From Pseudovibrio sp. Ad37 (GTDB lineage: Bacteria; Pseudomonadota; Alphaproteobacteria; Rhizobiales; Stappiaceae): DNA of 64,000 nucleotides. The DNA is taken from contig NZ_LMCF01000021.1 in assembly GCF_001623075.1 (NCBI RefSeq), positions 26,104-90,103 on the forward strand, in the 5' to 3' direction. The notes under the pieces are model-generated. The model was not told the DNA's origin, did no database searches, and was given only the letters and a program-made list of their open reading frames with translations. Shown here one piece after another: positions 36,614-44,794 of this stretch. Position numbers and translations under genes: made by a program. The stretch's first letter is position 1. Each line of letters starts with the position of its first letter.

Positions 36614-38014
36614 CTAAACGCTGAGCGACAGCGCGAGTGAGATCAAAATGAACAGAATGATCACGAGCGGAATGGCAAATCGAAGCCACTTGTCATAAGG
36701 CACACGGCCAATTGCAAGGCCGCCCATCACAACGGCAAAGGTTGGGTTGAACAGGTTCAGCAGTCCACTGGCGGACTGGAAGGCTGTGACCACATATTCT
36801 GCGCCAACATTTGAGAAGCCTGCCAGCGGAGCCATAATCGGCATGGACAGGACTGCGAGGCCCGAGGATGAGGGCACGAAGAACGACAGCACCAGCTCCA
36901 GCCAGAACATCACATTGATAAAGGCTACTTTGCTGAGACCACTGACCGCCTGCTCGGACCAGTAAAGGATTGTATCGGTAATTGAACCAGCATCCATCAC
37001 CACAACGATACCGCGGGCAACCCCGATGATCAGCGCGACACCAAGCAGATCACGCGCACCATCCAGGAAGTTGTCGACGAACTCGTGTTCACCTTGTCGG
37101 GCAACGATCCCCACGAGAATAGAGGCTGCGAGGAAGAGGGCAGCCATTTCGCCCATCCACCAGCCAAGGACAGCAACACCATAGATCAGTAGTCCGAAGG
37201 TGACGACGAAGATCGCCATAATCCAGCCGTGCTTTGCCGTGAAGTCGGGAATATCGTCCGTTGAAACGCCTTGCAGGAAGTGCTTTTCGTTTTCTTCCTT
37301 CATTTCGGAAACAAGGGAAGAAGTATGATCAGCTTTCACCTTTGCAGCATAACGCATTACCCAAGCCACACAGACTAGCCAACCAACAATCAGGATAAGG
37401 AAGCGAAGGCCGATGCCGTCGGTAAAAGGCACACCAGCTGCGTTGGAAGCGATGACGGTTGCGAACGGGTTGATGGTTGAGCCAAGCGTACCGATGCCTG
37501 CGCCCAGAAGAATAACGGCAACACCCGTCATAGAGTCATAACCTGCGCGGATCATCACTGGAATGATGAGCGCGTAAAATGCAAGACTTTCCTCCGCCAT
37601 CCCATAGATCGTGCCCCCAGCTGCAAAGAAGGCCATCAGTATCGGGATCATCAGGTTCTCTCGCCCCTTTAATCCTGTCATAATCTTAGCGATCCCTGCA
37701 TCAATTGCACCTGTTCGGGTCACAACCATCAGGAAGCCACCAATCACAAGAACAAACACCGCAACGTCGATGGCATTCGCCGTGTAGGAGATCGGATCAT
37801 AAAGACCTGCAATTGGAGCCATAAAGACTTCAACAGGGCCTTGAGGATTGGCCTCTACCAGATGATAGGTGCCGGGGACTGGAACTTCCTTATCGAGGAT
37901 TGGGTTGATCACCCGATCATACTTCCCAGCAGGAACGAACCAGGTTGCAATTGCAACGAGAATGATGAGGGCAAATAGAATTGTAAACGCGGTAGGAAAC
38001 TTGAACTTCGACAT
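36614..38014 (-). CDS. yfcC: YfcC/ArcD-type basic amino acid antiporter
   Basis: A 466-residue membrane protein with about 11-12 segments, of the YfcC family (short MSKFKFPTAFTILFALI start, GGFLMVVTRTGAIDAGI, GMAEESLAFYALIIPVMI, GAGIGTLGSTINPFA, VPSSSGLAVLSMPIMAPL). Members next to arc genes are taken to exchange arginine for ornithine, which fits its place as first gene of this operon. Direct evidence for the substrate is absent from the sequence. Confidence 0.88.
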   Translation of the reverse strand: MSKFKFPTAFTILFALIILVAIATWFVPAGKYDRVINPILDKEVPVPGTYHLVEANPQGPVEVFMAPIAGLYDPISYTANAIDVAVFVLVIGGFLMVVTRTGAIDAGIAKIMTGLKGRENLMIPILMAFFAAGGTIYGMAEESLAFYALIIPVMIRAGYDSMTGVAVILLGAGIGTLGSTINPFATVIASNAAGVPFTDGIGLRFLILIVGWLVCVAWVMRYAAKVKADHTSSLVSEMKEENEKHFLQGVSTDDIPDFTAKHGWIMAIFVVTFGLLIYGVAVLGWWMGEMAALFLAASILVGIVARQGEHEFVDNFLDGARDLLGVALIIGVARGIVVVMDAGSITDTILYWSEQAVSGLSKVAFINVMFWLELVLSFFVPSSSGLAVLSMPIMAPLAGFSNVGAEYVVTAFQSASGLLNLFNPTFAVVMGGLAIGRVPYDKWLRFAIPLVIILFILISLALSLSV

Positions 38015-38062
38015 TTGCTTTTCCGCTTGGTTATGTGTCGAATGTAAACATGCTCCTACTAC

Positions 38063-38090
38063 CTAATATCTATGCGTATACTTGCGTCAA
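38063..38090 (-). promoter_or_regulatory. Possible sigma-70 promoter of the arginine deiminase operon
   Basis: On the minus strand TTGACG (38090-38085), a 16-base spacer and TATTAG (38068-38063) lie about 50 bases ahead of the yfcC-type start. The match is fair (5/6 and 4/6). A clear FNR palindrome was not found at the expected place, although TTGAT occurs at 38106. Confidence 0.35.
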
Positions 38091-38319
38091 CATGTCTTCT
38101 GTTTCTTGATTAAGCGTCATTGCAAATAAAATATTGTGAGGCGTTGGGCAGTTTTTAAGTAAAGTTGAAGATGATATTCGAGGTGATCTAACTAAGTTGC
38201 AACAATCAACCGACAATAGGGCAAGGCAAACTATTGCAAATCATCTGCTTCTGTCAGATGTTGCATTGCGAAAGGAATAAATCACGAAAATACAATGATT
38301 TAACTGAACGAAAAGGACT
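38091..38319. other. Intergenic region with a start-less open frame
   Basis: The gap between the arc operon and the CofD-like gene is 305 bases. On the plus strand 38140-38280 stays open for 46 codons and ends in TAA, with coding-like composition (includes KVEDDIRGDLTKLQQ), but has no start codon except an internal TTG. It may be the 3' remnant of a lost gene. No hairpin terminator was found after the CofD-like stop. Confidence 0.35.
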
Positions 38320-39504
38320 TTAGAGAAAACTCAATAACATGCAAACTAGTTTTTCTGGGTCGTAATAAGGAACCGAATGCGTGCTTGTCAGATCAGCTCC
38401 AATCAAGGAAATGCCCTGTGCTTCCAGCTCAGCCCAATCAAATTCAGCAGCATGTTTTTCATCTGTGACGACAAAATTGAGTAGCTTGTCTGTTGGCGTA
38501 TCTTCCCCCGCATCAGCGCGCAGATGTTCCAAGAGTGCATCCACCGTCTCATTTGGGCTCATCCCGAATTGCTCAGGATCATTGCCGAGGTTAGGGACAT
38601 ACACTTTCGGGTTTGGGCTACGTGCAATAGACTTGCCCACGCCCTTTGGCAGAAGGTTTGCAATCAAGCTGCTGTGAAAGCTTCCTGGAGGATAGCAGAT
38701 CATGTCCGCAGTCTCGATAAGATGCTGCTTTTTAGGAGAGACTTCAATCTCCACCGGATCACCTCCAGCCAAAGAACGGGTCAGATAGGTCCGTTGAATC
38801 CGGCTTGCAATGGGCGAGGTTTCTTTGCCAGTCATATTATGCTGGCCCACAATGATTTCACCAGAATCCAGCTCAACAGCCAGATGTAAACGTGCATCGA
38901 CTGTCGCCAGAACTGTGCCGAGCGTGTTCACCAGTTTTGAGAATAGGAAGATGATCGGATCAAGCTTCTGATTGTTGTTCAGATACCCCCCGGCAAGGAT
39001 CAGATTTCCAATGCTGGCGCCTCTAAGATCGAAGTCTGATGGCATTGCATCATGAAAAAATGCCAGCTGATGCCGGATCAGGCGTCTCATTGGATTGGGA
39101 ACCCGTGCGATCAGTTGATCATGCCCTTCCAACAAATCCACCAGTTCACCGTGCAAGTCATCAAGAGAAGCTGTTTTTGGAAACCTATGTGTGAAGAGAC
39201 GGTAGATCTCGGACTGCCCAAGAACGCTTTCATCTGCCAGTGCAATCAAGCGTGAGCGCAGATCTCCGATTGCAGGCATACCAAAGGCATGACGCAAAAC
39301 AGCAGAACTTCCACCGCTATCAAACGGAGTCATCAGGTGAATGGAGTTGTGGGTGTACTGCTTCAAAGCGCGGGCTGTTGGATTTAGCGCACTTCCTCCG
39401 CTGAAGAACAAGAGGGCAGGGCCAAGTTCTGGCAGACGCTTGTAGCGACTGATGCGAACAGGATCTGGTAGGTTTAGACCGCGCGTAACACTGAACTGCT
39501 GCAT
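38320..39504 (-). CDS. CofD/YvcK-like protein (GAK-system type)
   Basis: A 394-residue protein of the 2-phospho-lactate transferase (CofD)/YvcK superfamily. The N-terminal FFSGGSALNPTARALKQYTH, in short FFSGGSALNPTAR, matches the nucleotide-binding GGGTG region, and THNSIHLMTPFDSGGSSA and GDLRSRLIALAD follow as in the CofD-related group named for the GAK system. A second conserved block is YVPNLGNDPEQFG. F420 synthesis genes are absent, so a coenzyme F420 role is unlikely. GAK partners (ATP-grasp, XXXCH and amphi-Trp proteins) are not seen beside it. It stands alone, divergent from an acyl-CoA synthetase. The biochemical function is unknown. Confidence 0.72.
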   Translation of the reverse strand: MQQFSVTRGLNLPDPVRISRYKRLPELGPALLFFSGGSALNPTARALKQYTHNSIHLMTPFDSGGSSAVLRHAFGMPAIGDLRSRLIALADESVLGQSEIYRLFTHRFPKTASLDDLHGELVDLLEGHDQLIARVPNPMRRLIRHQLAFFHDAMPSDFDLRGASIGNLILAGGYLNNNQKLDPIIFLFSKLVNTLGTVLATVDARLHLAVELDSGEIIVGQHNMTGKETSPIASRIQRTYLTRSLAGGDPVEIEVSPKKQHLIETADMICYPPGSFHSSLIANLLPKGVGKSIARSPNPKVYVPNLGNDPEQFGMSPNETVDALLEHLRADAGEDTPTDKLLNFVVTDEKHAAEFDWAELEAQGISLIGADLTSTHSVPYYDPEKLVCMLLSFL

Positions 39505-39876
39505 AAATGAACTTGCCCGACTGAGTGACTTTCGATCCCAGTTACCATAGGAGATCTATTCCTCTGGTTTACCGCTAAATTGCAGAAACCACTCAACTAA
39601 ATAAGAAGCATCCCCAAAGAACTCTTGGGATAATGATTAATATTTAATGCCTCTAAGAAGCATTAAAGTAAATTTCCAATTAGATATGTCAGGGATTCAG
39701 TAAAATTTCTGTCAAATCAAAAATGAATATTCGTTGCTCATGAACCAGAGAGATGAAAATAAGAGAAAATTCCTGTAGTTCTTGTGGGTTTGATGGGTAT
39801 TCTTGGTATCTGTATTTGACACCGACAAATTCAGAGGATGTAAAGCTCTGGAAATAATAAACATAGAGAGAATAAC
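39505..39876. other. Divergent promoter region
   Basis: About 370 AT-rich bases between the CofD-like gene and the acyl-CoA synthetase. It must hold both promoters. No strong palindrome, hairpin or RNA structure was recognised. Confidence 0.4.
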
Positions 39877-41703
39877 ATGAGTTCGCAGGCCCGGCCCGTT
39901 ACTCAAGCACAAGCTCAAAACACATTTATACCCATTCCCCAAGCATTCATGGAATCTGTCGAGCGTCTTGCAGACAAACCAGCATATTTTGTTCGTGGGA
40001 AAGATAGATGGGAAGCAACGAGCTGGACCGAATATGGCGAGCAGGTACGTAACGCTGCAAAAGCACTGCTCGCACTGGGCGTTAATCCCGGCGACTCTGT
40101 TTGTATTCTAAGTTACAATCGTCCTGAATGGACCATCATGGACGTAGCTGCCATGATGATCGGGGCTGTACCAACGGGCATTTACTGGACAGCTGCTGCA
40201 CCTGAGATCAATTACATCCTGCGCCATTCGCAAGGCCGCATCTTGCTTGCTGAAACCAAAACTCAGCTCAAAGGTATAGGCGAGCAAGCGGAGAACATGC
40301 GCCACCTGCGTAAGACCATTCGTTTGGATGGGCGCGTCGAAAATCCAGATCAATACACATGGGCTAGCTTTATGTCTCTGGGTGAGAACAGCCCTGGACT
40401 GGATGCTGAGCTTGACCAACGCCTCAATGACATCGCTGCCGAAGACATTGCACTCCAGATTTACACCTCGGGGACGACAGGTTTGCCAAAAGCCGTGCAG
40501 ATCAGCCATCGCGCAATCCGTGCAGAATCTGATGCACTGAATCTGGCCTTTAAGCCGACCTCAGCTGACCGCTATATTTCCTATCTGCCCATGGCTCATA
40601 TCGCAGAGCAGTGTGGCACCATTATTCAGGCTTGTGACACTGGCTACCCGGTTTACTACGCCAAGTCCGTAACCAGTCTGGGGGAGCACTTGACAGAGGT
40701 GAGGCCGACTGTAACCTTTGGGGTTCCGCGAATTTTTGAGAAGATCAATGAGAAAGTCGAAAAGCAGCTCAGCAAAGAGAAAGGCTTCAAAGGCAAACTC
40801 ATCCAATGGTCTCTTCAAATCAGCAAGGATTGGTACAAAGAAAGCATCAACGGCAAGTCTGCTGGCTTGGTACTGAACACTAAAAAGAAGATCGCGAACC
40901 GTCTCGTACTCGATAAGATCAAACACAAGATCGGCCTCGATAAAATGCGCATGTTCGTGAGCGGTGGTGCGCCCGTATCCAAACGCGTTCTGGAGGCCTT
41001 TACAGGACTGGATATCGTCATCCGCGAAGTCTATGGCCAGTCAGAAAACTGTGGTGGTGCGACCATCAACATCATTGGAGCAACCCGTCTGGGTTCTGTC
41101 GGAAAGCCTATGGATGGTGTCACGATCAAGATCGCCGCAGATGGTGAGATCCTCTGCAAGGCAGACACCAACTTCTCTAGTTATGCGCATGATCCTGCCG
41201 CAACAGATGAATCTCTGCGCGATGGTTGGCTCTACAGCGGCGATATCGGCTACTTCGACAAGGAAGGCTATCTCTTTATCACAGGCCGTAAAAAAGAGCT
41301 TATCATCACCTCTGGAGGTAAGAACATCTCGCCTGCGTTGCTTGAGCAAGACCTTATGGAAATTCCTTTTGTCGAATATGCTGTTGTTGCAGGCAACAAT
41401 CAGAATTTTTTAAGTGCTCTGATCACCATTGATGGTGCGATGGCACAGCGATTTGCAACTGAGAACAACATCGAGCCTGAAGATGTTCTGAAATCAGATC
41501 AGTTGCGGAGTATAATTCAGGCCAGCATCAAAAAAGTGAATGCACGTCATTCACGGGTTGAGCGTATTCGCAAGTTTGAGATCTTACCAGATGGCTTCTC
41601 GATCCAGACCGGCGAACTGACGCCAACATTGAAGATCAGACGTGCGAAAGTACTCAATAACCATGCTGATGCTCTGGAAGCAATCTACAAGCACGACGAT
41701 TAA
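39877..41703 (+). CDS. Long-chain acyl-CoA synthetase (FadD15/bubblegum-like)
   Basis: A 608-residue adenylate-forming ligase for long-chain fatty acids. It has IYTSGTTGLPKAVQISHRA (P-loop-like motif, about residues 200-218), YLPMAHIAEQ, REVYGQSENCGG, DGWLYSGDIGYFDKEGYLFI and GRKKELIITSGGKNISP, in the layout of the large eukaryote-like class (YGQSE, linker LITSGGKNI). An internal lysine-rich helical stretch at about 290-345 is typical of this class. It forms a single-gene unit ending at a long hairpin. Confidence 0.9.
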   Translation: MSSQARPVTQAQAQNTFIPIPQAFMESVERLADKPAYFVRGKDRWEATSWTEYGEQVRNAAKALLALGVNPGDSVCILSYNRPEWTIMDVAAMMIGAVPTGIYWTAAAPEINYILRHSQGRILLAETKTQLKGIGEQAENMRHLRKTIRLDGRVENPDQYTWASFMSLGENSPGLDAELDQRLNDIAAEDIALQIYTSGTTGLPKAVQISHRAIRAESDALNLAFKPTSADRYISYLPMAHIAEQCGTIIQACDTGYPVYYAKSVTSLGEHLTEVRPTVTFGVPRIFEKINEKVEKQLSKEKGFKGKLIQWSLQISKDWYKESINGKSAGLVLNTKKKIANRLVLDKIKHKIGLDKMRMFVSGGAPVSKRVLEAFTGLDIVIREVYGQSENCGGATINIIGATRLGSVGKPMDGVTIKIAADGEILCKADTNFSSYAHDPAATDESLRDGWLYSGDIGYFDKEGYLFITGRKKELIITSGGKNISPALLEQDLMEIPFVEYAVVAGNNQNFLSALITIDGAMAQRFATENNIEPEDVLKSDQLRSIIQASIKKVNARHSRVERIRKFEILPDGFSIQTGELTPTLKIRRAKVLNNHADALEAIYKHDD

Positions 41704-41721
41704 AGCAGGTCCCTGATGTCA

Positions 41722-41759
41722 GAAGCCCCTTGGTCCAGAGGCATGGTCCAAGGGGCTTC
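41722..41759. terminator. Hairpin between convergent acyl-CoA synthetase and uxaC
   Basis: GAAGCCCCTTGG and CCAAGGGGCTTC form a perfect 12-base stem around a 14-base loop. There is no strong T-run on either side, so termination strength is uncertain, but the place between two convergent genes supports an end-of-transcript role. Confidence 0.6.
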
Positions 41760-41788
41760 CAAGGGATAAAGCAGGGGCCAAAGCTTAC

Positions 41789-43204
41789 CTACTTTTCATC
41801 AAGGAACCAGTTTGCTGCATTGTTGTAGCAAATGTCCCTGATCATGCCTCCCGCAAGCTCAAAATCACCCGGAATGTGGCCTTTATCCATCCACTCCCCA
41901 ACGATCCTGCAAAGCAAGCGACGGAAATACTCGTGTCGAGGGAAAGATAGGAACGATCTGCTGTCTGTCAACATGCCGAGGAACTGAGAAAGCAGTCCCA
42001 TCTGCGCAAGTTGTGTCATCTGGCGTTCCATGCCGTCCAGTTGGTCATTGTGCCACCAGCCTGTTCCTGCTTGAATTTTGCCGCCGAAGGAACCGTCCTG
42101 GAAATTTCCGGCTGTTGTTACGACAACTTCGTTCTTGGTTGGATCAAGAGAATACAGCACAGTTCTGGGCAATGCTTTTTCACGATCTAACGTGTCGAAG
42201 AACTGGTTGAGTGGATTAGCAAGCTCACGATCATCAATGCCATCACAGCCGACATCTGGCCCCAGCGCTTTGAACATGCGGCTACGGTTGTTCCGTGTTG
42301 CGCCAATGTGCATCTGCATCACCCAGCCACGTTTTGCGTATTCCTTTCCTAGGAACACCTGAACAGCTGATTGAAATGCAGTCACATCGTCAATACTCAG
42401 CGTTGCTCCGCCTTGCCCTTCTTTAAAGATGCGGTTCAATTCGGTGCCGGACGGAACCGGGCAGAACAGCATGGAGTCCAGACCATGGTCCGCCGCACGG
42501 CAACCATGTCGTCCAAAGTGATCCAACCGAATGGATAGCGCCTCAAGCAAACGCTCATACTTGTCGATATGGAAACCAACGGTTCTGCTGAGTTTCATGA
42601 TGTAATCAGGAAACGTCGGCTTATCGATCTTGAAGGCCGGGTCAGGCCGGAAGGTGGGCCGAACAACCATTGTAGAGGTTGGATCCTGCGCGATCATCTT
42701 ATGCCAATGCAGGTCATCGCAAGGGTCATCAGTCGTTCCCAGCATCTTCACGTGCTGCATCTGCAACAGGCCACGAGCGGAAAATGGTTTGGTCGCAAGC
42801 TTTCCGTTGCAAACTTCCCAGACAGTCTCAGCAGACTTCTCTGAGAGGATCACACCTTCCAGCCCGAAGTAGCGATACATCTCCAGATGCGTCCAATGGT
42901 ACAGCGGGTTCCCAAGAAACTTCGGCATCACGGAAGCGTAGGCGACGAACTTCTCTTTGAAGCTGGTGCCCTTACCGGTGATGAGGCTTTCATCAATCCC
43001 GGCCCACCGCATAGCACGCCATTTGTAGTGATCGCCCTCAAGCCAGACGCGGCCAATATCATCAAAGCGATGGTCTTCAGCAATGGTCTGCGGACATAAG
43101 TGGTTGTGGTAGTCCACGATTGGCATTTCAGCTGCATAGTCGTGGTAAAGCCGCTGTGCTGCTTCTGTCTCGAGGAGGAAGTCTTGTCCAAGAAATGGCT
43201 GCAT
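41789..43204 (-). CDS. uxaC: Glucuronate isomerase
   Basis: Isomerises D-glucuronate to D-fructuronate (and galacturonate to tagaturonate). The 471-residue length is normal. The metal-site motif VDYHNHLCPQTIAEDHRF, in short YHNHLCP, is near residues 28-40, with WRAMRWAGIDE and MQMHIGATRNNRSRMF further on. The ATG at 43204 (MQPFLGQDFL) is the usual start; a longer frame to 43285 is rejected. It is the last gene of the leftward glucuronide operon. A small hairpin (43226-43249) lies in the 96-base gap from uxuB. Confidence 0.96.
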   Translation of the reverse strand: MQPFLGQDFLLETEAAQRLYHDYAAEMPIVDYHNHLCPQTIAEDHRFDDIGRVWLEGDHYKWRAMRWAGIDESLITGKGTSFKEKFVAYASVMPKFLGNPLYHWTHLEMYRYFGLEGVILSEKSAETVWEVCNGKLATKPFSARGLLQMQHVKMLGTTDDPCDDLHWHKMIAQDPTSTMVVRPTFRPDPAFKIDKPTFPDYIMKLSRTVGFHIDKYERLLEALSIRLDHFGRHGCRAADHGLDSMLFCPVPSGTELNRIFKEGQGGATLSIDDVTAFQSAVQVFLGKEYAKRGWVMQMHIGATRNNRSRMFKALGPDVGCDGIDDRELANPLNQFFDTLDREKALPRTVLYSLDPTKNEVVVTTAGNFQDGSFGGKIQAGTGWWHNDQLDGMERQMTQLAQMGLLSQFLGMLTDSRSFLSFPRHEYFRRLLCRIVGEWMDKGHIPGDFELAGGMIRDICYNNAANWFLDEK

Positions 43205-43300
43205 CGTTTTTGCCCTGAAGGTAGGGGGATTGATCCTGTGACCAATCCCTGAGTATGAGCGTTTGCTCAGCCTGCGGCCGAGCAAGGATTTCCGTAAAAC

Positions 43301-44779
43301 CTAGTCAACCAAATCAGCGACGGCCTGCGCGGCACCTTTTTCTGCCACTGCGCAGTAGGCCTTGTGAACCGCTTTCTTGAACTTATCGTTAGCAACAAGT
43401 TCAGATGGGAACACAGAATGCATAGCAAGCAGTGCATCGACATAGGTTGTTGCGTCGCCGCCGTCTTTGGCGACAATTTCGGCAAGCTTCTCTTTCATCG
43501 GATCAACTACTTCGTAACTTTCGCCATTGCGATCCGCGCGGATGTAGTTCATCCAGCCACCAATACCGAGCACCAGATGACGATAGTCGCCGCCATTGGC
43601 GAGATGAAACTTCACAGAGTTTAACCAGCGCTGCGGCATCTTCTGCGTTCCATCCGCAGCAATCTGCCAGGTACGGTGTTTCAGCTTGGAGTTGGAGTAG
43701 CGTTTGAGCAATGAGTCCGCATAAGCCTCCAAATCCACATCGCCTGGAACATCCAGTGTGGGCAACTGTTCATCCACCATCAGCTTGCGCGCTTCTGCGT
43801 AAAATACAGGATCGGCAGCGCAATCCGCAATGGTCTCCTTGCCAGCAAGGAAGCCAAGGTAGGCAAGGAAGGAATGAGAGCCGTTCAGAGTGCGAAGCTT
43901 CATTTCTTCAAACGGCTCAACATCCGCAACAAGTTGCGCGCCAGCAAGCTCCCACTGTGGCCGTCCAGCTTTGAAGTTGTCTTCAATCACCCACTGACGG
44001 AACGGCTCGCATACGATGCCATTCAGATCGACTTGTCCGCCAAGGCTCTCGCGGATGAGGTCTCGGGACTCGTCAGTCAGCGCAGGCACGATGCGGTCCA
44101 CCATGGTGGATGGAAAAGAGACATTTTCCTCGATCCATGCAGCTAACTCTGCATTCTGCTTGGTCGCAAACTCACGAACAGCAACTCCGCATAGCACGCC
44201 ATTATGAGGTAAGTTATCGCAAGACATCACCGTGATAGGGCCGTTGCCAAGCGCCCGACGTTTCGCAAGGCCAGCAACGATCAATCCGATAGCGGTTTGG
44301 GGAGCTTCTGGTGCTCTTAGATCCTGCTGGATCATTGGATTATCCAGATCCAGCTTCCCGTTTGTAACGCAGTAGCCTTTCTCGGTAATGGTGAGAGAAA
44401 TGACCTTCAGCTGCTCTTCGGCTAGTCCGTCGATCAGTGTTGATACGCCATCGCGTGCCACGTGTTGTGTCTCGCATACAGCACCGAGGAGCCGGGTATT
44501 GGTGCCCTCATCAGCAGTCTCAACCAACGTGTAGAGGTGATCATTCTCTGCAAGCTTATTGAACAGATCCGGCGTGCCGAACAACTCAATCACCCGCAAG
44601 CCCCAATCTCCACCACCGGCAGCAAGTGTTTCGTGCAGATGCATTGCAACATGAGCACGGGCAAAGGCACCAAAACCAATATGAGCGACACGCGGCTTTA
44701 GTGATGTACGATCATAAGATGGGACAGACACATCACCTGGAAGCGCATTGAGATCGAGTTTCTGAAATTCAAAAGTCAT
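43301..44779 (-). CDS. uxuB: Fructuronate reductase / mannitol dehydrogenase family
   Basis: An NAD-dependent long-chain polyol dehydrogenase of 492 residues. The N-terminal Rossmann region is HIGFGAFARAHVAMHLHE and the catalytic region contains KLRTLNGSHSFLAYLG with the Lys, Asn and His of the family. Mannitol dehydrogenase and fructuronate reductase are hard to tell apart by sequence; the place between uxaC and GH31 in a uronate locus favours reduction of fructuronate to mannonate. A gap of 15 bases separates it from the GH31 gene. Confidence 0.88.
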   Translation of the reverse strand: MTFEFQKLDLNALPGDVSVPSYDRTSLKPRVAHIGFGAFARAHVAMHLHETLAAGGGDWGLRVIELFGTPDLFNKLAENDHLYTLVETADEGTNTRLLGAVCETQHVARDGVSTLIDGLAEEQLKVISLTITEKGYCVTNGKLDLDNPMIQQDLRAPEAPQTAIGLIVAGLAKRRALGNGPITVMSCDNLPHNGVLCGVAVREFATKQNAELAAWIEENVSFPSTMVDRIVPALTDESRDLIRESLGGQVDLNGIVCEPFRQWVIEDNFKAGRPQWELAGAQLVADVEPFEEMKLRTLNGSHSFLAYLGFLAGKETIADCAADPVFYAEARKLMVDEQLPTLDVPGDVDLEAYADSLLKRYSNSKLKHRTWQIAADGTQKMPQRWLNSVKFHLANGGDYRHLVLGIGGWMNYIRADRNGESYEVVDPMKEKLAEIVAKDGGDATTYVDALLAMHSVFPSELVANDKFKKAVHKAYCAVAEKGAAQAVADLVD

Positions 44780-44794
44780 AGGAGGTGGACCTTA

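Noticed and set aside
38101..38119. FNR box upstream of the arc operon (TTGATTAAGCGTCATTG region)
   Set aside because: Only one half-site fits and the spacing to the other half is wrong.
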